22,804 nt of DNA, taken from NCBI GenBank assembly GCA_001430745.1, contig KQ481950.1, positions 702,813 through 725,616 of the forward strand, in the 5' to 3' direction. Source of the DNA: Auxenochlorella pyrenoidosa. Its lineage: Eukaryota > Chlorophyta > Trebouxiophyceae > Chlorellales > Chlorellaceae. Of the stretch, positions 9,796 through 20,400 are shown in pieces. Below the pieces are notes generated by a model. It was given only the letters and a program-made list of their open reading frames with translations. It searched no databases and was not told where the DNA came from. The translations under genes were made by a program, and so were the position numbers. Within the stretch, counting starts at the first letter, position 1. Each line of letters begins with the position of its first letter.

Positions 9796-10562
9796 TGGGG
9801 CAGAGCAAGGCATTGCAGTGCGGACGCTGCCTAACTCTCGTAGTGGGTACTGGTTTGGATTAGCTGCTGCTGCCAACGTGGGACGTATGTGCGCCTGCCG
9901 TCTGCCCGTCGATGCCTCCACACCTCTAGCCTGCAAGGCCTCCCTCTTCTTGCCTGGCAGCCCGGGCAGCGCCCTGAAAAGGTCGGTGAGCTTTCCACCC
10001 GGCGCCACCGCCACCTGGACCAGACACATTTCCAGCCCACCTTCGCATTGGTCACCTTACAACGCTACCTAGGGAGAGTGTCTACAGCGAAAGGCACACC
10101 ACACAAACTCCTGCCAACGTTCAGAAGCCCAAGACTCAGGCCGGTTGCAAGGGTTGTGAACGATCGTCCAGCACTCAACCTGCGTCAGGTGAGCTCAATG
10201 GGCCTCTGAGGGGCGCGAAAACAGTGTCGAACTTAGGGTGGAGGCACCTGCAGGACTGGCGGCACCGCGTCAACAGTGGCAGCTCGTCGCAGGGTGTGCG
10301 GATTGGCAGCACTCCATCCTGGGTCGACGCCTTGGCCAGCCACAAAAGGGGACCAGCTGCGCTGCAGCTATGCGCTTACCAGGGCGGCTGGCCTGTTCTT
10401 GAGAGGGTTTGCCTTGCCGACAGGCGAGCTCTGGCTGCTGGGGAGGCTGGCTGTCGGTGACTGGCGGTACCGTGCCCCTTCCCCTTCCTGGCCTCAACAT
10501 CCATTTGAGAGCGGGCCTGTGCCCTGCTTCCTTCTTGCCACTAGCCCCTGTAGAAGGTCACC
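9796..10562 (+). other. Intergenic region and upstream region of the Cys-rich secreted protein gene
   Basis: I see no convincing gene here. Short open frames at 9889-10209 and 10224-10460 lack recognisable domains and credible splice partners. The promoter and 5' UTR of the gene starting at 10563 must lie in this stretch, but no TATA box or other motif stands out. Confidence 0.4.
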
Positions 10563-10979
10563 ATGTTCAGGACAAGCCGCGCCTGCCTGCTGGTGGCGCT
10601 CCTCGTGTCCCTTTAGTGAGTGCCTGCCCTGCCAGCTGGCTCCTGCTATGCTGCCGCTTGCTGCATCTTGGTGCTCCTGTCTGGAGGCCCGCTGTGCATC
10701 TGTGGCTGGCTCGTATCCACAGCTCAGCCTATGTTCCTGCCTGCCTGGCCCCATCGGTCACGTCCTTGCAGCTGCCTCCCGGTCTCCTCTGCCGGCAAGG
10801 CGTGCAGCTGCGCCGAGCTGGGCGGCAGCTCCGACTGGACCAGCAACAAGCGCGAGTGCGCGGTGCGGGCCGCGCAGATATGCTTCTCCCCCCAGACGCC
10901 CTGCTGCCCCTCCACCGAGTTTGTGTGCGGCACGACTGGCGCCCGCCTAAAGACCTGCTACTTCGCAAGCTGCTGCTGA
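10563..10979 (+). CDS. Small secreted cysteine-rich protein (86 aa), unknown family
   Basis: Two exons, 10563-10615 and 10772-10979, join in phase 2 (donor CTTTA|GTGAGT, acceptor TCCTTGCAG|C), creating a Tyr codon. The ATG is in a good context (GGTCACCATG). Residues 1-25 form a classical signal peptide: basic MFRTSR, a hydrophobic core ACLLVALLVSL, and a VSSA cleavage region. The mature part of about 60 residues has ten cysteines spaced CxC-x15-C-x7-C-x6-CC-x6-C-x9-C-x4-CC, ending in CC before the stop. An even number of Cys and an extracellular signal suggest a disulfide-stabilised, secreted or cell-wall protein. I do not recognise the family. Without the intron the signal peptide would end in TAG, so splicing is needed to link the two halves. 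The phase match and the signal peptide make the model credible. Confidence 0.7.
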
Positions 10980-11513
10980 GGGGGGGAGGCAGGCCCTTAA
11001 TGTGCCACGTGGTGCACCTTTTGTGGCAGTGGCGGCGATGTCCCTGAAGCCGCTTCTCGTCAGCATGGCAGCCCCCAGCTCACATCTCCCGACTAAGCCC
11101 AACCACACCCTACTGCCATTCTGTGCTGGGGATATTTCGGGCCTGCATTATCTGTCCACTGCAGTGCATAACCTTTTGCACAGGAATCCAAGGAGGTTAC
11201 CATTAAAGAAGCTGTGTAGTGTTTAAAGAGCTGCCAAGCATTGGGGCAGGCTAGGGCTGGCGTGAGGGGGAGACAAACAGGCAGGGGGCAGTGCTCAATA
11301 CCAGGTTAAGGAGGGAGGGAGGTCAAGGCAGCAGGGCAAGACCACTTGGCGCAGCGGTTCGGGACAGGGCACGGGGCTGGCTAGCAGCCTGCCGCCCAGC
11401 CACGCAGTGCAATGCGATACAGGGGCAGCGGCGCCGCCGACCACACGGCGGTGTGCAGCTGGGGCCCGGCAGTCAGCTGCGGCCAGGTGCAGGGCCGGCC
11501 GGGGCGGCCAGCC
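10980..11513. other. Convergent intergenic region
   Basis: This stretch holds the 3' ends of the + gene ending at 10979 and the unresolved - gene ending near 11514. No TGTAA on the + strand and no TTACA was found between them. It contains short purine-rich runs (11310-11325) but no recognisable gene. Confidence 0.4.
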
Positions 11514-11907
11514 TCAGCAGCAGCGGCCAGAGCGTGCAGCCTGGGTGGCGCCGCGGCGCAGCGCGGGTGGCTCGTAGGGAGCAGCCGGCAGGGTGGCAGG
11601 CCCAGCAGTGGGGCCCTGCTGGCGGGGCAGCGCGTCTGCTGTAAACGGAGAGCACGGTGCGTCGACGGCAGTGGGCGTAGAGGGCCCAGAGACGCGGTCA
11701 CTGCTGTTGGTGGTGGCTGAGGAGGAGCGAGCAGCAGCTGGGGCGGCTGGCAGCTGCTCGTCCCACAGCGCCTGCCACTGGGCTGCGGAGCAGGCGGGGG
11801 CGCGCTGCTGGGGGCTGCAGGGCCAGGACCAGCCAAAGGCCACCCAGCGGGGGGGCGCAAGGGCGGGCCAGGCATCGCCTGTGGCGTTGGTGAGGGTCGC
11901 TGCAAGC
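11514..11907 (-). CDS. 3' coding part of an unresolved gene, truncated by the assembly gap
   Basis: On the minus strand an open frame leaves the gap and runs to a stop at 11514. Its first residues, LAATLTNATGDAWPALAPPRW, look like folded protein. The remainder is low-complexity Ala/Pro/Ser/Thr with two N-x-S/T sites. An alternative overlapping frame to 11381 is Pro-rich and looks less protein-like. It may be the C-terminus of the same gene whose 5' exons lie at 12486-12872, but the gap hides the connection. No family is recognised. Confidence 0.35.
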
Positions 11908-12485
11908 NNNNNNNNNNNNNNNNNNNNNNNNNNNNNNNNNNNNNNNNNNNNNNNNNNNNNNNNNNNNNNNNNNNNNNNNNNNNNNNNNNNNNNNNNNNNN
12001 NNNNNNNNNNNNNNNNNNNNNNNNNNNNNNNNNNNNNNNNNNNNNNNNNNNNNNNNNNNNNNNNNNNNNNNNNNNNNNNNNNNNNNNNNNNNNNNNNNNN
12101 NNNNNNNNNNNNNNNNNNNNNNNNNNNNNNNNNNNNNNNNNNNNNNNNNNNNNNNNNNNNNNNNNNNNNNNNNNNNNNNNNNNNNNNNNNNNNNNNNNNN
12201 NNNNNNNNNNNNNNNNNNNNNNNNNNNNNNNNNNNNNNNNNNNNNNNNNNNNNNNNNNNNNNNNNNNNNNNNNNNNNNNNNNNNNNNNNNNNNNNNNNNN
12301 NNNNNNNNNNNNNNNNNNNNNNNNNNNNNNNNNNNNNNNNNNNNNNNNNNNNNNNNNNNNNNNNNNNNNNNNNNNNNNNNNNNNNNNNNNNNNNNNNNNN
12401 NNNNNNNNNNNNNNNNNNNNNNNNNNNNNNNNNNNNNNNNNNNNNNNNNNNNNNNNNNNNNNNNNNNNNNNNNNNNNNNNNNNNN
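11908..12485. other. Assembly gap (578 N)
   Basis: The sequence is N throughout. The gap falls inside the minus-strand gene, so that gene's middle exons are missing. The true length of the gap is unknown. Any open frame crossing it is meaningless. Confidence 1.
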
Positions 12486-12864
12486 GCGGCGCTGTCGGCC
12501 TCCTTGTGGCAGGCGGCAGTCTTGCGGGCCACAGGACAGCGGCTCTGCGGGGGGGCAGCAGAGAAGGGGGGGGAGAGTTAGGTCAGCAGCACGATGGGAG
12601 GGCGTGGCTGGCAAGGAATATGAGCGCTGCTGCAGGCAGGCAGGCTGCGCTGCTCTCAACGATTGCTGCAGGATGGTGGCACCAATGACTGCTTCAAACA
12701 TTCTGCCACCAGCAAGGTTGGAATGCAGGCTGCTGCTCGAGCCTGCAGTGCACGGCCTCCCCGCCGGCGCCGTCACTGCCCAACCCGGCCCGGCCCACCT
12801 GCTGCATCACTCGGCGCAGCTCCAGGCCGGCGTCATGCGTCACTACAGCCAGCTTGCAGCGCAT
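12486..12864 (-). CDS. 5' exons of the unresolved minus-strand gene
   Basis: Three coding pieces are suggested. An exon from 12872 to 12799 (after acceptor CCTCTGCAG) contains ATG at 12864 and encodes MRCKLAVVTHDAGLELRRVM plus QQ, ending at CAG|GTGGGC in phase 0. A middle exon after CACTGCAG, near 12743, is uncertain. The last exon begins at 12544 (acceptor CCCCCCGCAG) and reads SRCPVARKTAACHKEADSA into the gap. The mix of charged residues in the first and last pieces is protein-like. I do not recognise the family and cannot tell how much is lost in the gap. The exon before 12872 appears non-coding because its in-phase frame is stopped by TAG. Confidence 0.4.
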
Positions 12865-12872
12865 GTCGAAGC

Positions 12873-13160
12873 CTGCAGAGGATGGAGAGGGCGGCGGTGG
12901 ACATCGGATGGCTGGCCGTGCTTCGAGATGGCGAGTAGGACGCATCCAGAAATGCGGCAATTTGTGCCATAGGCGCTGCAAGGCTTACCGGAGGGACGGC
13001 ACTACTCGCTGGCGGGGCGCAGGGTTTGGCTGGACATGGTTTTGGCGCGTGCGGGCTCCTCGGAGCGACGATGGGACAGAGAAGGAATGCCGGATAGCCT
13101 GCAGATGCAGCACGGGCTTGAGCGGAATGGAGAGGAGCTGCAGGCAGCAACCCTTATAAG
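12873..13160 (-). promoter_or_regulatory. Possible promoter, 5' UTR and 5' UTR intron of the unresolved minus-strand gene
   Basis: On the minus strand a TTATAA box lies at 13159-13154. Downstream, a strong donor TCCG|GTAAGC opens an intron from 12988 to 12873, closing at CCTCTGCAG. The exon between them carries a short ORF of 11 codons (ATG at 13037, stop ending at 13002, starting MSSQTLRPASE), which would act as a uORF. This arrangement is inferred from motifs alone. Confidence 0.35.
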
Positions 13161-14010
13161 CTCGGCGCCGGCGCCCGCTGTGACGAGGCGCGGCATGCCA
13201 AAAGCAATGTTGTCCGGCCCATTCGCTGTGCATCATCGCATGGTACACGCCCAGTTGTGGTCATTTGACGATGAGAGGCAAGCATCGGCCAGACGCACAT
13301 GGCTCGCACGCATGCCAAACGACGCCCAACCGCACCGGCAGCACGAGGCGAAAAGTGTGGCCAGGCCAGTGCTGTCCTGCTACACTGACGTGCCGTGGTT
13401 TGGGGGTGAATGAAGCAGACGGCTTGTGCGCTTCGTCTGTTTCTTAATCTGCAGGACCTTCCCAACGTCGTAACAACTTCCCTTCGCGTGACACCCAAGG
13501 ACCCACCCTTCTGCGACGCCATGTGCATCCTGAGCACTGCCAATATCTGCACGCCCACTTTGTGGTCCACTGTACACCAGACTGCCAAGTACCCTGCTCC
13601 TGAAAGGTCTGCAACAAGCAGCCATCCGTTGCAGCGTCAAACCTTGCTCGCAAGACAGAAAACAGTGCATGCTGCAGGCAGCGCGGGCGGGGTGAAAATA
13701 GTGCGCAGGCGGCTCGCCAGTCCACTCGCAGCTGCACGCAGGCTCAGCCACGTTCTTCAGGTGGGGGCACTGAGTGCCGCGCAAGGCAGGCCTCGAACGC
13801 CAGTACCTGCACCAGCCAGGCATTTGGAGGAAGCCAGCCGTGAGGTTGGGCTGGGTTGGGCGGGTGGAAGGCGCCGCTGCACCATCCTGCAATGGGCTTA
13901 CCTGCAGTCAACATGACATGTGCACTTGGCAGCGGGCAACGCTGCACCAAGCCTCCAAACACCCACACACACCCTGATCAGGCCCAGCCCCACCAACCTG
14001 CGGGTGGCAC
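13161..14010 (-). other. Region downstream of the CX9C gene, no clear gene
   Basis: Minus-strand frames exist here (for example 13744-13968 and 13380-13892), including a short Cys-rich stretch around CPHLKNVAEPACSCEW. They lack recognisable domains, and their splice links to the CX9C exons are ambiguous. The stretch may contain the last exon and 3' UTR of that gene. Confidence 0.35.
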
Positions 14011-14655
14011 CTGCGAGGGATGGCTGGCGGCCCTGCAGAGGCGGGCCGTCGGCTGCTGGCGCCAGCGCAGGCCTCGAGAGCATCCACTGCAGGAGGAGGG
14101 GGAGGAGGAGGAGCAGGAGGAGGAGGAGGGAAGTGGGGCGGGATGCAGGAGGGAACAAGCAAGGCCTGCTAGGAGTGCACTCATGACAGGCCGCGTAGCA
14201 GCAGGCGACCCTGCGAGCTGATGGACGGGGGCACCCTGTTGGCAGCGCCCATGGCTGCGGCACCAGGAGGTGGCTGTGCCAGGTGCAGCAGCCCCTGTAA
14301 CCCTGCCCACCTTCATCGGGGCAGGCTTGGCGGAACAGGCACCACCCAGCAGCCCGCTGCAGGTGGGCACACACGTAGCTCGACTCGTGTGGGTGCTTCC
14401 GTTGGCAGTCTGAAAGCGCGGTCAACACCTTTTTGCAGCCGTTCATGATTCTACACAGACCAGAGCACCCAGGCGGGTTGGGGTGCCCTGCAGCAAGGGG
14501 TGCGGGCGACGCCAGGCAGTGCTTCAGGGCGGTGGGCGGTGGGGTGGCGGCCACTGGGTGCTGCGCTGGCGCTAGGCTGGCGTCGGCCTCTTGCCTGTCA
14601 GAACACGCCGCGATCAAAGCCTGCTGGTCAAAACAGCGGACCGCCTCGCGAGCGC
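14011..14655 (-). CDS. CX9C (CHCH-type) protein, probable mitochondrial intermembrane-space protein; both ends unresolved
   Basis: Three minus-strand exons join in phase: about 14655-14595, 14450-14311 and 14086-14011. The first ends SDR with donor CAG|GCAAGA (a GC donor). The second follows acceptor TGTGTAG and carries MNGCKKVLTALSDC (CX9C) and CAHLQRAAGWC (CX9C), then RQACPDE. The third follows a CTCCTC-rich tract and reads VDALEACAGASSRRP. The first exon also has CFDQQALIAAC, a further CX9C. Paired CX9C helices are typical of CHCH proteins imported into the mitochondrial intermembrane space and oxidised by the Mia40 pathway; many serve cytochrome oxidase assembly. I cannot assign a specific member. 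The initiator is unclear: no ATG is in frame upstream in exon 1, so an earlier exon, or ATG 14446, must supply it. The C-terminus after 14011 is also open; one possible acceptor gives an immediate stop. Confidence 0.6.
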
Positions 14656-15139
14656 GCCGGGACTGCTCTGACAGCGCGCGGGAGCATAAAAGATGGCGTG
14701 ACAAGGCCCGCGATGGTCTATCCAGATGATGGAGGCTCCAATGGGCAGCGCAGGGCCGGGCAGGGCACTGTTAGCAGGTGCTGTGGGAATGACGTGGCGG
14801 CCGCTTCGTCTGGTGGACTAGTCTGCTCCAAACACACCTTCTTTCGGCACCAGGGTCCAGGCACGGCTGGACGAACGAGATGTATTTTACAAGCGCTAGG
14901 ACACACTCACACTGGTGAAGGCGTGGATTAAACGAGGAGGGCAAGTGAGCAAAAGTGCACGAGAGCATCGTGTGCTGGCAGGATACAACAATTAAGGCGC
15001 AATAGGAGGCGCAACCGGCTACACAAAGAGAGCAACATGCTCAGCTGCAGGCAGGACACGCTGCCAGCTTTCATCGACCAGGCAGTGCAGGCAAGCCGGT
15101 CACGGCCTGGCTGCCACATCCACAGCTGCTGCCGGGCCC
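14656..15139 (-). other. 3' UTR of the 125-aa protein gene with TGTAA (minus strand) at 14891-14887, and upstream region of the CX9C gene
   Basis: The minus-strand TGTAA (TTACA on the given strand at 14887-14891) lies about 250 bases after the stop at 15140, a normal spacing for an algal 3' UTR. The remainder to 14656 must contain the promoter and first exon of the CX9C gene. No start was identified. Confidence 0.45.
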
Positions 15140-16152
15140 TCACTTCCTGGCCTTGTAGGGGCTGTCGTAGTCGATCTCGCTGTAAGAGTCGTGGAGGCGC
15201 CCAGAATTCGCGGCGGCGCGGTTGGCCACCACGATGCGCTGCATCAGGGGCAGCTGGCGCGCGGCGGCCTGGCCCTGCAGCGACAAATGGGGAGGGCGGG
15301 GTGACCGTGGTGCAACGACTGCGCCAGGTGCCCTGGGATGTGTGAGCCTGTTCTGACATGCGATGCCAAATGGCATCTGGGCTGTCCAGGCAGTGGTGCT
15401 GGCATGGCATCCACCTGCCAAGACACGCCGCGCCTAGGGTCTGAAAGCAGACGGCGACATCGGGCGCGGCATCGGGCAGGCATTCGCGCAGTCACCACGC
15501 CAACCCGGGCCATGTCCCTAGCTCGCACCTGGCCGCTGCGCCTGTGCTGCAGCACCGCCGGCATCTGGTAGGTGCCCTCGCTCAGCGAGTTGTTCCTGCA
15601 GGGCTCAGAGGTGGTGGGGTGGCTGAGCAAGGAGTGCACGAGGCACACAAGATGAGGCATGCTGCAGGCACCCTGGAGGCATGCCACACAAGCTGGCAGG
15701 CGGGCAGCGGGGAGGTGCACCCAGGGCGCCCTGGGCTCACCCATCCCCCTGCAGTGGCCAGCGCCAGAACTACCGTGCACCACCACCCTGCTGCTAGCTG
15801 ACATGTGCAAAGGCCTCTCGCCCTTCTCCCATCACCGCGGCGGAGCTCCAGGCTGTGCTGGCCCGTGGCAGGGCTCTCAGGCGCTGCCCCGGTTTCCAGG
15901 TGGGCCCAACAACCCTTCCATCCCTGGTGACCACCAGGCGATGCTGCATGTGGCGCCCCGAGCAGGCGGGGCTCACAGGTAGTAGTCGGGCTCGGAGATG
16001 GAGCTCAGGCGCACCACGCCGGGGCTGCCGCCTCGGGGGCGCCGGCCGTACGTGTAGTCGGCGCCGCTGAGCGAGTCGTGCAGCAGCGGCGGCTCGCTGA
16101 GCGAGGAGGGCTGCTGCCGGCGCGCCTGGCGCACCGCTGCAGCGGCGGCCAT
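15140..16152 (-). CDS. Uncharacterised 125-aa protein with repeated Ser-x-Ser-Glu motifs
   Basis: Three minus-strand exons, 16152-15977, 15595-15529 and 15274-15140, join in phases 2 and 0 to give 378 bases and a clean stop. Donors are CCT|GTGAGC and CAG|GTGCGA; acceptors are CCCTGCAG and CGCTGCAG. The protein starts MAAAAAVRQARRQQP and is rich in Ser, Tyr, Arg and Asp. A short acidic/hydroxyl motif recurs: SLSEPP, SISEPDYY, SLSEGTY and SYSEIDY. There are also two HDS-x-S segments (HDSLSGADYTY and HDSYSEIDYDSPY). No signal peptide or membrane segment is visible. The composition suggests an intrinsically disordered protein with phosphorylation-type motifs. An alternative longer N-terminus from ATG 16347 is open in the same frame, but a good donor (CCAG|GTGGGG) within it argues for an intron there. 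The family is unknown to me. Confidence 0.65.
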
Positions 16153-17486
16153 GCGCAGACCAATGGGACGGTGTGCGGGGATGAGCAGGCAGCAATCGGA
16201 CGGACGCATGCTGCCACGCGCCTGCACAGCAGAGCCTTGCTGCCGGGGCGTGCAATGCGCAGTTCTGCCCGCAGGCCCGCCTCCCGCCCCACCTGGATCG
16301 GTCGACAGCGGGTGCTCGTTCGTGCTCAGCTGACGCCAGCCGCACACCTCACTGATAATTCCCAGGCCGTGCCACAGTCCTGCAGGTTGGGACTATGAGG
16401 CACGGCGTTAGAACGGCAAAGGCACCGAGGCAGCGCTGGCCTGGGCGGCAGCAGCGGTTGCCGTCGGTGGCTACAGGGGCGCAGGCGGCTCGAGGCAGCC
16501 CTCGGCACCTGCTTGGCCCAGTATAGCTGCGCCGATGGCCGCAGGGGCGCGAGAGAGCAGCATAAGGCCGTGTCGGAGTTCTCCTTCTAAGGCCCTGGTC
16601 TCGGAGAGGGACTGCTCAACAGCGATCGCGACTCTTCAGGATGCTGCGACTGCGGAAGAGGACGCGATGGCCATGTATGTCATGATAGCGACGTGCGTGC
16701 TCCGCCACTCCTACAACGCCCAGTCCAAACCAAGCTAGTCCTTGGACAATCGGGCCATCTGACTCGCTGCATGTATTCAATTCCATGCTTCAATCACCAG
16801 CTCATGTTGAGTCGCCATGTGTCGCTCCCCCGGCCTGTCATCTTGAAATGGTCCCCTTTCTATTGAAATGACAACTGGTCCTTCTAGCAGTGGCCTGTAA
16901 GCGAACCAATTAGGCAGTGCCGCTTTATAATAAGGGCCCTGTGCTGTGCACCCCTGCAGGCACCGCAACGATGCCTGTCTGTCCAGCTGGCAACTCTCGG
17001 TCAGCAGCCAGTGCAGGAACGGCCTTGTCTCTGTCACGGGATTTATGACTGCATAGAATGAACAGACGGCAGATCCGTAGGAAGCAGTGCTCTGAAGAAT
17101 GGGGCTTGCACGTACAAGGGTGCAGCCCAGGGGTAAGGGTGTTGGCGCAAGCCAGGCTGCAGCAACGGACATGGCGGCAAGCCCACGCGGGCTTGCGAGG
17201 GTGCAGCACAGGCAGGGGGTAGACACGATGGGGTGGCAAGCCAGTAACAGGTGCCCGGCACAGCAATATACGAAGACTGGAGGGCGAGTTTGAGACAGCC
17301 CCTGGAGGGCTCGTTGAGTTTGTGCCAGCACGGAGGAGCCTCGGCCCGGCCGCGACCAAGCCTGTCTGCTAGGCTGGCACCCAGCTGTCCCGAGCCAGCA
17401 GACAAGCCAGCAGGCAGGGCTGGGCTCTCGGCGGCACCGCAGCACGCCTGGCGAGAGCCAGGCGGGCTGGCCGTACTGTGCACAGC
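16153..17486 (-). other. Intergenic: 3' region of the glucan synthase gene and promoter of the 125-aa protein gene
   Basis: No recognisable gene is present. A TTTATAATAAGG stretch at about 16923-16934 is one of few AT-rich spots. No TTACA (minus-strand TGTAA) was found close behind the glucan synthase stop, so its polyadenylation site is unplaced. An open + frame at 16535-16738 has no features that support a gene. Confidence 0.4.
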
Positions 17487-20400
17487 TCAGGCCTTCTTGT
17501 CAGAGGCAATGCTTGACTGGCTTGTCATCGGCTTCAGCTCATGCTGCAGCTCCTCCTTGAGCACCTGCAGGAGGGGCCAGGTGGCAGGCAAGGCCGGCTT
17601 GACCAAGCCCCCTCGGCTTAACACCCAGAGGCGGTCCAGCCCTGCGCCAACCCGCTCCTGGGCCACGCCGTGCCACCAGTGCATGGCGCCCAGCGGGGCC
17701 TGCCCCTCGCGCCCCCAGCTGCAGACAAGGCGTGCATGCATGCATGCGTGCATACGGGCCCGCACCACCCCACCCCACCTTCTTGTTGCGCTCCATGGCT
17801 CGGTCCACAAAGTTGGTGAGGTAGTTGGCCTCCAGCAGGCGCGAGCGCTGCGGGCGGTGCATCGGGGCAGCAAAACGTGTTGTCAAGCGGCAGCAAGGCG
17901 GACGAGGGGTGGACCGGCGGGCAGGTGCTCCCGTGCGCCGAGCACAGCTGGTCGGCTGCCTGTGCTGGCTGGCGTGTACGCAATCCAGCCGGACCCCCGG
18001 CTGGCCGCTGCCCCCACCTCGAGCATCTTGGCAAACTTGAAATTGAAGAGCAGGGCACCCTGGATCTTGTCCACGAAGTAGAGGAAGGCGAAGAAGAAGA
18101 GGAAGATGAACAGGAAGTAGCCCAGGAACCAGTCGAGCAGGCTGCAGGGGAAGCACGAGGCCGGAGGAGGGGTGACGCGTGGGACCACGAGGCAGGGCGG
18201 CATGTGCCAAGAAGCCGTTCCAACAAAGCAACTGGGCAGCAGGATGCGCATTGTCGAGGGAGCAACAGCATGCTGCATGCAGCGCTGCGACGGCCCACGC
18301 ACCGGTAGGCGGTGTCCACGATGCGGCGCGCCGTGAGCGACCCGCGGAACGCATACAGCAGCACCTGCAGAGGGGGGGCGCAGGCAGGCGCAGGCAGGCC
18401 CATGCACGCTGTGAGGTATGTTTGCAGAAGGCACATGGCACGCCAGGCACAGACTTGAATGCAACGCAGCAAGCACCCTGTGGCCGATGTGCCCAGGCGG
18501 CGCTGTGGGGCCCCACGGCGACGCGCCTGCACGATGAAGGACGCCGCGCCAAAGTTGGCGAAGATGATGAGGATGAGGTTCTTGAGGCCCACCCCGCCGG
18601 AGAGCTGGTCTGGCAGGAAGATGATGATGCAGATCTGTGGGGCAGGATGGGCCAGAGAGGGGCAGGCGGTGGGGAGGCTGCGCTTCTGCAATTCCCACAG
18701 CATTGATTGCTTCTGCACCGCAACGTGGCACAGAGCGCGCAGCCCCAGGCAGCGCGGAGAGAACCTCACCAGGAAGGCAAGGATGCCCACCGCCACCAGC
18801 GTGCGCGTCAGCCGCCAGATGCGGTACTGGTAGTGGCGCAGCAGCAGCGCGCGCAGCAGCACCACCGTCAGCATGGCCAGCCAGAAGCCGCCCGACAGCA
18901 CGCCAAACACGATCCACCTGCAGCCGGGAGCGGGGCGTCGGGGAGTGCAGAGTCGGCGCAGGTCCACATCATCCGCACTTTTTCCCTCGGCGCGGCAGGG
19001 CAAGCAGCTTCCTTGCCCATGAAAGAAAGTCGCAGGCGTGCTTGCGCAAGGCTGGGCGCACGGCAGCGGGCATGGCCCGCACCGGTCGTAGCGCGTGTTC
19101 TGCAGCTTGGTGATGGATGCGACGATGAGCAGGGCGGTGGGGATGGCGCCGATGATGCCGCGCAGCGCGGTGCCCCACGGGTTGGTCTGCGCGGGCGAGC
19201 GCAGGGCCAGGGCGTGGTCACACCGCCGTGGGTGGCAGGCAGGCAGCGACAGCACTCGGCCTTGCCGGCAGCAGCGCGCGGGTGCGCACGCGGACCTGCG
19301 CCCCCGCGCCCCGCCCCACCTGCGTGCCCCCCTCATTGCGCGCCTTCTCCAGCTGCCCCTTGTTCCAGGAGAACCAGGTGGAGCCGGTGGAGGTGTCGGT
19401 GACGTCGCGCATCCACATCAGCCAGGCCGCAAAGTCGTCCTTGACGCGCTCCTGCGGGGGGGGGGGGGGGGCGGGGGCGGGGCGTGCGTGGACGCAGGCG
19501 GCTCGGGCATCCAAACTCGTTGCATAGCCAGCGCCAACCGCTTGCTGGTTGGAAATGCGGACGATCCCACTGGACACTGAAACCCAAAGATATGAGCGGC
19601 TTTCTGCGTTGCGTGGTGCCCCTCCGGCTGGAGCAGCCGGCTGATGCAGCCAGACGGGTGCATCAGCCTGGCGCCACAGGCACGCCAGCCCCCTGCCCCC
19701 ACCAGCTGGAAGGTCTGGGGGTTGAACCAGAAGGGCGACCAGAAGATGGCCACCGACACCATCCAGGTGGACCAGGCAATGGCGGGGTAGGACTGCAAAG
19801 GGTGGGGCAGGGGGCAAGGCAGGCGGGGTGGGAGTGGAGGATGGTAGACGGGGAGAGGCGACAGGTAACGTCAGCAGAGGTGCACGACGTGGCAGACCCT
19901 CCCTTCGGCCTCCGCCGCCAGGCAGCAAGGCCGGGCGGTGGGCACCGGGATCGCAGCTGCCTCGGGCGATGCAGGCTGGCATGCCGCGCTCTGCTTGCAA
20001 GCCCCGGTGCGCCTGCCCGCGCTGCGCCCGCGTCTTGGCCCCCCTTCTCACCGAGGAGTCGACGAGCAGCAGCAGGATGGCCAGTAGCAGCAGCTCGGCG
20101 GCGAAGTACAGGTGGGAGCGCGCGTACGACGTGTACACCTTGACAAAGGAGTTGTGCTTGATGGCGTAGCCGCGCCCGGTGGGGATGTACTTGGCGCCGC
20201 CTGCGGGTCAGGCGGGAGGGGGCGAGTGCATGACGCGCAGGCGCACGCGACGGGCGGCCGGCAGCAGCGCGGAGCCGGGCCAACGCGGCGCGGTGGCGGG
20301 CAGCCAGCAGTGAGCACAAGCGAGCGAGCGCGGGCCCTTTGCGCGCCGGCCCCCCACCCTGCGCCCACCCACCGTACAGCACGTCGTTCCAGAAGAAGTA

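Noticed and set aside
11381..12972. Long open frames on both strands through 11908-12485
   Set aside because: They are open only because N codons are not stops; the gap separates unrelated sequence.
14095..14131. GAGGAG tract as a coding Glu/Gly repeat on the + strand
   Set aside because: On the minus strand it is the CTCCTC polypyrimidine tract directly before the third exon of the CX9C gene, which explains it better.
16535..16738. 67-codon + frame (MAAGARESSIRP...)
   Set aside because: It has mixed protein-like composition but weak third-position GC bias compared with real exons here, and no homology or regulatory context that I can see.
17736..17756. ATGC-type short tandem repeat as a regulatory element
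   Set aside because: It is a short low-complexity intronic tract in the glucan synthase gene with no further signal.
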